Below are positions 62,758 through 64,000 of a stretch of 64,000 nt of DNA, one piece after another. Both the position numbers and the translations under genes were made by a program. Within the stretch, counting starts at the first letter, position 1, and each line of letters opens with the position of its first letter. The notes beneath the pieces were generated by a model that saw only the letters and a program-made list of their open reading frames with translations, had not been told where the DNA came from and made no database searches. The DNA lies in the NCBI RefSeq assembly GCF_014655295.1, contig NZ_BNBI01000002.1, forward strand, positions 124,001 to 188,000. Direction: 5' to 3'. The DNA comes from Streptomyces fumanus (lineage in GTDB: Bacteria > Actinomycetota > Actinomycetes > Streptomycetales > Streptomycetaceae).

Positions 62758-63992
62758 ACGGCGTCCTCCACGATTTTCTCGGCGTCACGGACGCGGAGCT
62801 TGCCGGACATTAGTTGGGGGAGGAGGGTGTCGCGGAGGGTGGCTAGGGTGCGCGATTCGGCCGCTGCTTGCGCAGCCCTGCCATGCAATGGCGAAACTGC
62901 CTGCGCGAACTCGGCAACACCCTGGTCGCTCGCCAACCGGATCGGCATAGCCTTGAAATTCTTGCGACTCAGCTCCAGGAAAGTCGACCCGTTAGCCAGG
63001 CTGATCATTTCATCCACGCGAGATCGCATCTCGTGCAGCAGCCACCATCGCAACTCTTCGGACGGCGGCAGGACAACAATAAACCCCTGATTTACCGCAG
63101 CAGGCATCTGAGGCAGAGCAAAAGCTCCGATCGTTGCACGAGAGGTCATGAAAATGGATTGCGCTGGATAGAGCTGAGATGCACAGTTCTTCAGCCCTTC
63201 GCTCGTGATGGTCCTGCCGGTTGCAAATAGGTACGGCGCAGACAGGGCGGTCACGTCAGTTGGAGTGGCCCAAGCAATCCCCCCACCCCAGTATTCTTCT
63301 TTCTTCGTACTGGGCGTCCCTCCGCCGACAACAGTCGCTACCGAACCGAACGTCTCGGGCCCGAAGTCCAACTCTTGCATCGCACAGGAGTAATGGGCGT
63401 CCGCTAGCTCAAGGGCCACAGTCGCGATGCGCTCGTTCACCGCAATCTTGTCGTCTAGCGCCCCGAGCATCTCCACAACCGCGTCTTGTTCCGCTCTTGC
63501 GGGAACCGGCACTTCCTCGGTATCCGCGAAACGCGTGAATTGAAATCGGGCTACACCTGTATGCTGGACCTGATGGATCCACATATCTCCACTGTTGTAC
63601 AAGTCCTGCAAGTACCAGAAGATGAAGCGTGGATTTACCTTCTGGTGATCAACCCTGAGGAAACGCGCAAAGCTAGCACAACTCACGTCCCCAGTGAAGA
63701 GATCAAGAAGCCGCTTGGTAACAAGGAGCGTGCGCCCCGTCGGGCGGTCACGAGTTCCCCCTGCTGTCTCAATCAAAATGTCATCCGGCTGAAGAAGGCG
63801 GCGATGCGCCGTCCTCTCCGAGAAGTATCTAAGCGGAACGCTCGCCACGTTCCCGAGACGCGATGAGGGAAAATCCGTTCCACGAATGGCATGTACCGGT
63901 ACATAGCCGGGCGCAGGCTCCCCCTTCCCCCAGTCCCCGTCCTTCGTGTCGATCAACAATTCACGCAAAGGCACGGTTTTCCGCTCAGCCAT
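62754..63992 (-). CDS. hsdS: type I specificity subunit HsdS
   Basis: About 412 residues; MAERKTVPLRELLIDTKDG begins a few bases from the right edge. Two target-recognition domains, each followed by a conserved helix: PVPARAEQDAVVEMLGALDDKIAVNERI and the C-terminal FAQAVSPLHGRAAQAAAESR. FGSVATVVGGGTPSTKKEEY opens the second TRD. The first TRD (63000-63950) is clearly less GC-rich than hsdR, as if swapped in from another source. hsdM is expected just beyond 64000 on the same strand. Confidence 0.9.
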   Translation of the reverse strand: MAERKTVPLRELLIDTKDGDWGKGEPAPGYVPVHAIRGTDFPSSRLGNVASVPLRYFSERTAHRRLLQPDDILIETAGGTRDRPTGRTLLVTKRLLDLFTGDVSCASFARFLRVDHQKVNPRFIFWYLQDLYNSGDMWIHQVQHTGVARFQFTRFADTEEVPVPARAEQDAVVEMLGALDDKIAVNERIATVALELADAHYSCAMQELDFGPETFGSVATVVGGGTPSTKKEEYWGGGIAWATPTDVTALSAPYLFATGRTITSEGLKNCASQLYPAQSIFMTSRATIGAFALPQMPAAVNQGFIVVLPPSEELRWWLLHEMRSRVDEMISLANGSTFLELSRKNFKAMPIRLASDQGVAEFAQAVSPLHGRAAQAAAESRTLATLRDTLLPQLMSGKLRVRDAEKIVEDAV

Positions 63993-64000
63993 CAATCCTC

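Overview
The window reads as chromosomal DNA of a Streptomyces (or very close actinomycete): very high GC, strong third-position GC bias, GTG and TTG starts, many 4-bp ATGA/GTGA gene overlaps, several likely leaderless starts, and a marker neighbourhood (acs, nhaA, marP-like protease, nth, crp, two ArsA-type ATPases, wblA, penicillin-binding protein) that I recall being conserved around wblA in Streptomyces. All functions come from reading the sequence and from family knowledge; no database search was run.

Region 1 (1-22014) is core chromosome. It holds central metabolism (acetyl-CoA synthetase), ion homeostasis (NhaA), envelope protease, DNA repair (endonuclease III), the Crp regulator, a NUDIX/metallo-hydrolase pair, a RidA/DUF4177 pair divergent from a translationally coupled ArsA-like ATPase pair, the developmental regulator WblA facing a bifunctional penicillin-binding protein, a GatB/YqeY protein, a metallophosphoesterase, a membrane protein, and a tRNA-Pro(CGG).

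Region 2 (about 21973-46762) is an integrated mobile element. Its ends are a perfect 43-bp direct repeat of the tRNA-Pro 3' half. It carries a tyrosine integrase with a LacI-type helix-turn-helix embedded in the catalytic domain, an excisionase-like protein, a small Xre regulator, a replisome-organiser-like protein with a DnaC/IstB-like loader, an array of GGGGACC repeats that may be an origin, and a MobC-like protein. I see no relaxase and no FtsK/TraB translocase. Cargo includes an Xre/ImmA-IrrE protease pair, an operon of three glycosyltransferases, an APH-fold kinase, a PIG-L deacetylase and a P-loop kinase containing a TTA codon, and a type II restriction-modification pair of the PaeR7I/XhoI type. 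A decayed HD-domain gene with two amber stops lies between the last two.

Region 3 (46763-64000) is a defence-rich island starting directly at the right att repeat. It has a small membrane protein coupled to an orphan HsdM-HsdS pair; a three-gene operon of SMC/Rad50-like ATPase, a 139-residue middle protein and a HelD-like helicase with a C-terminal nuclease-like domain (Lamassu/ABC-three-component-like in layout, the best candidate for an undescribed system); a pseudogene of an ATP-binding regulator; a helix-turn-helix/zinc-ribbon protein; a DUF433/DUF5615-like toxin-antitoxin pair; and a type I system (hsdS-hsdR in view, hsdM presumably just beyond the right edge).
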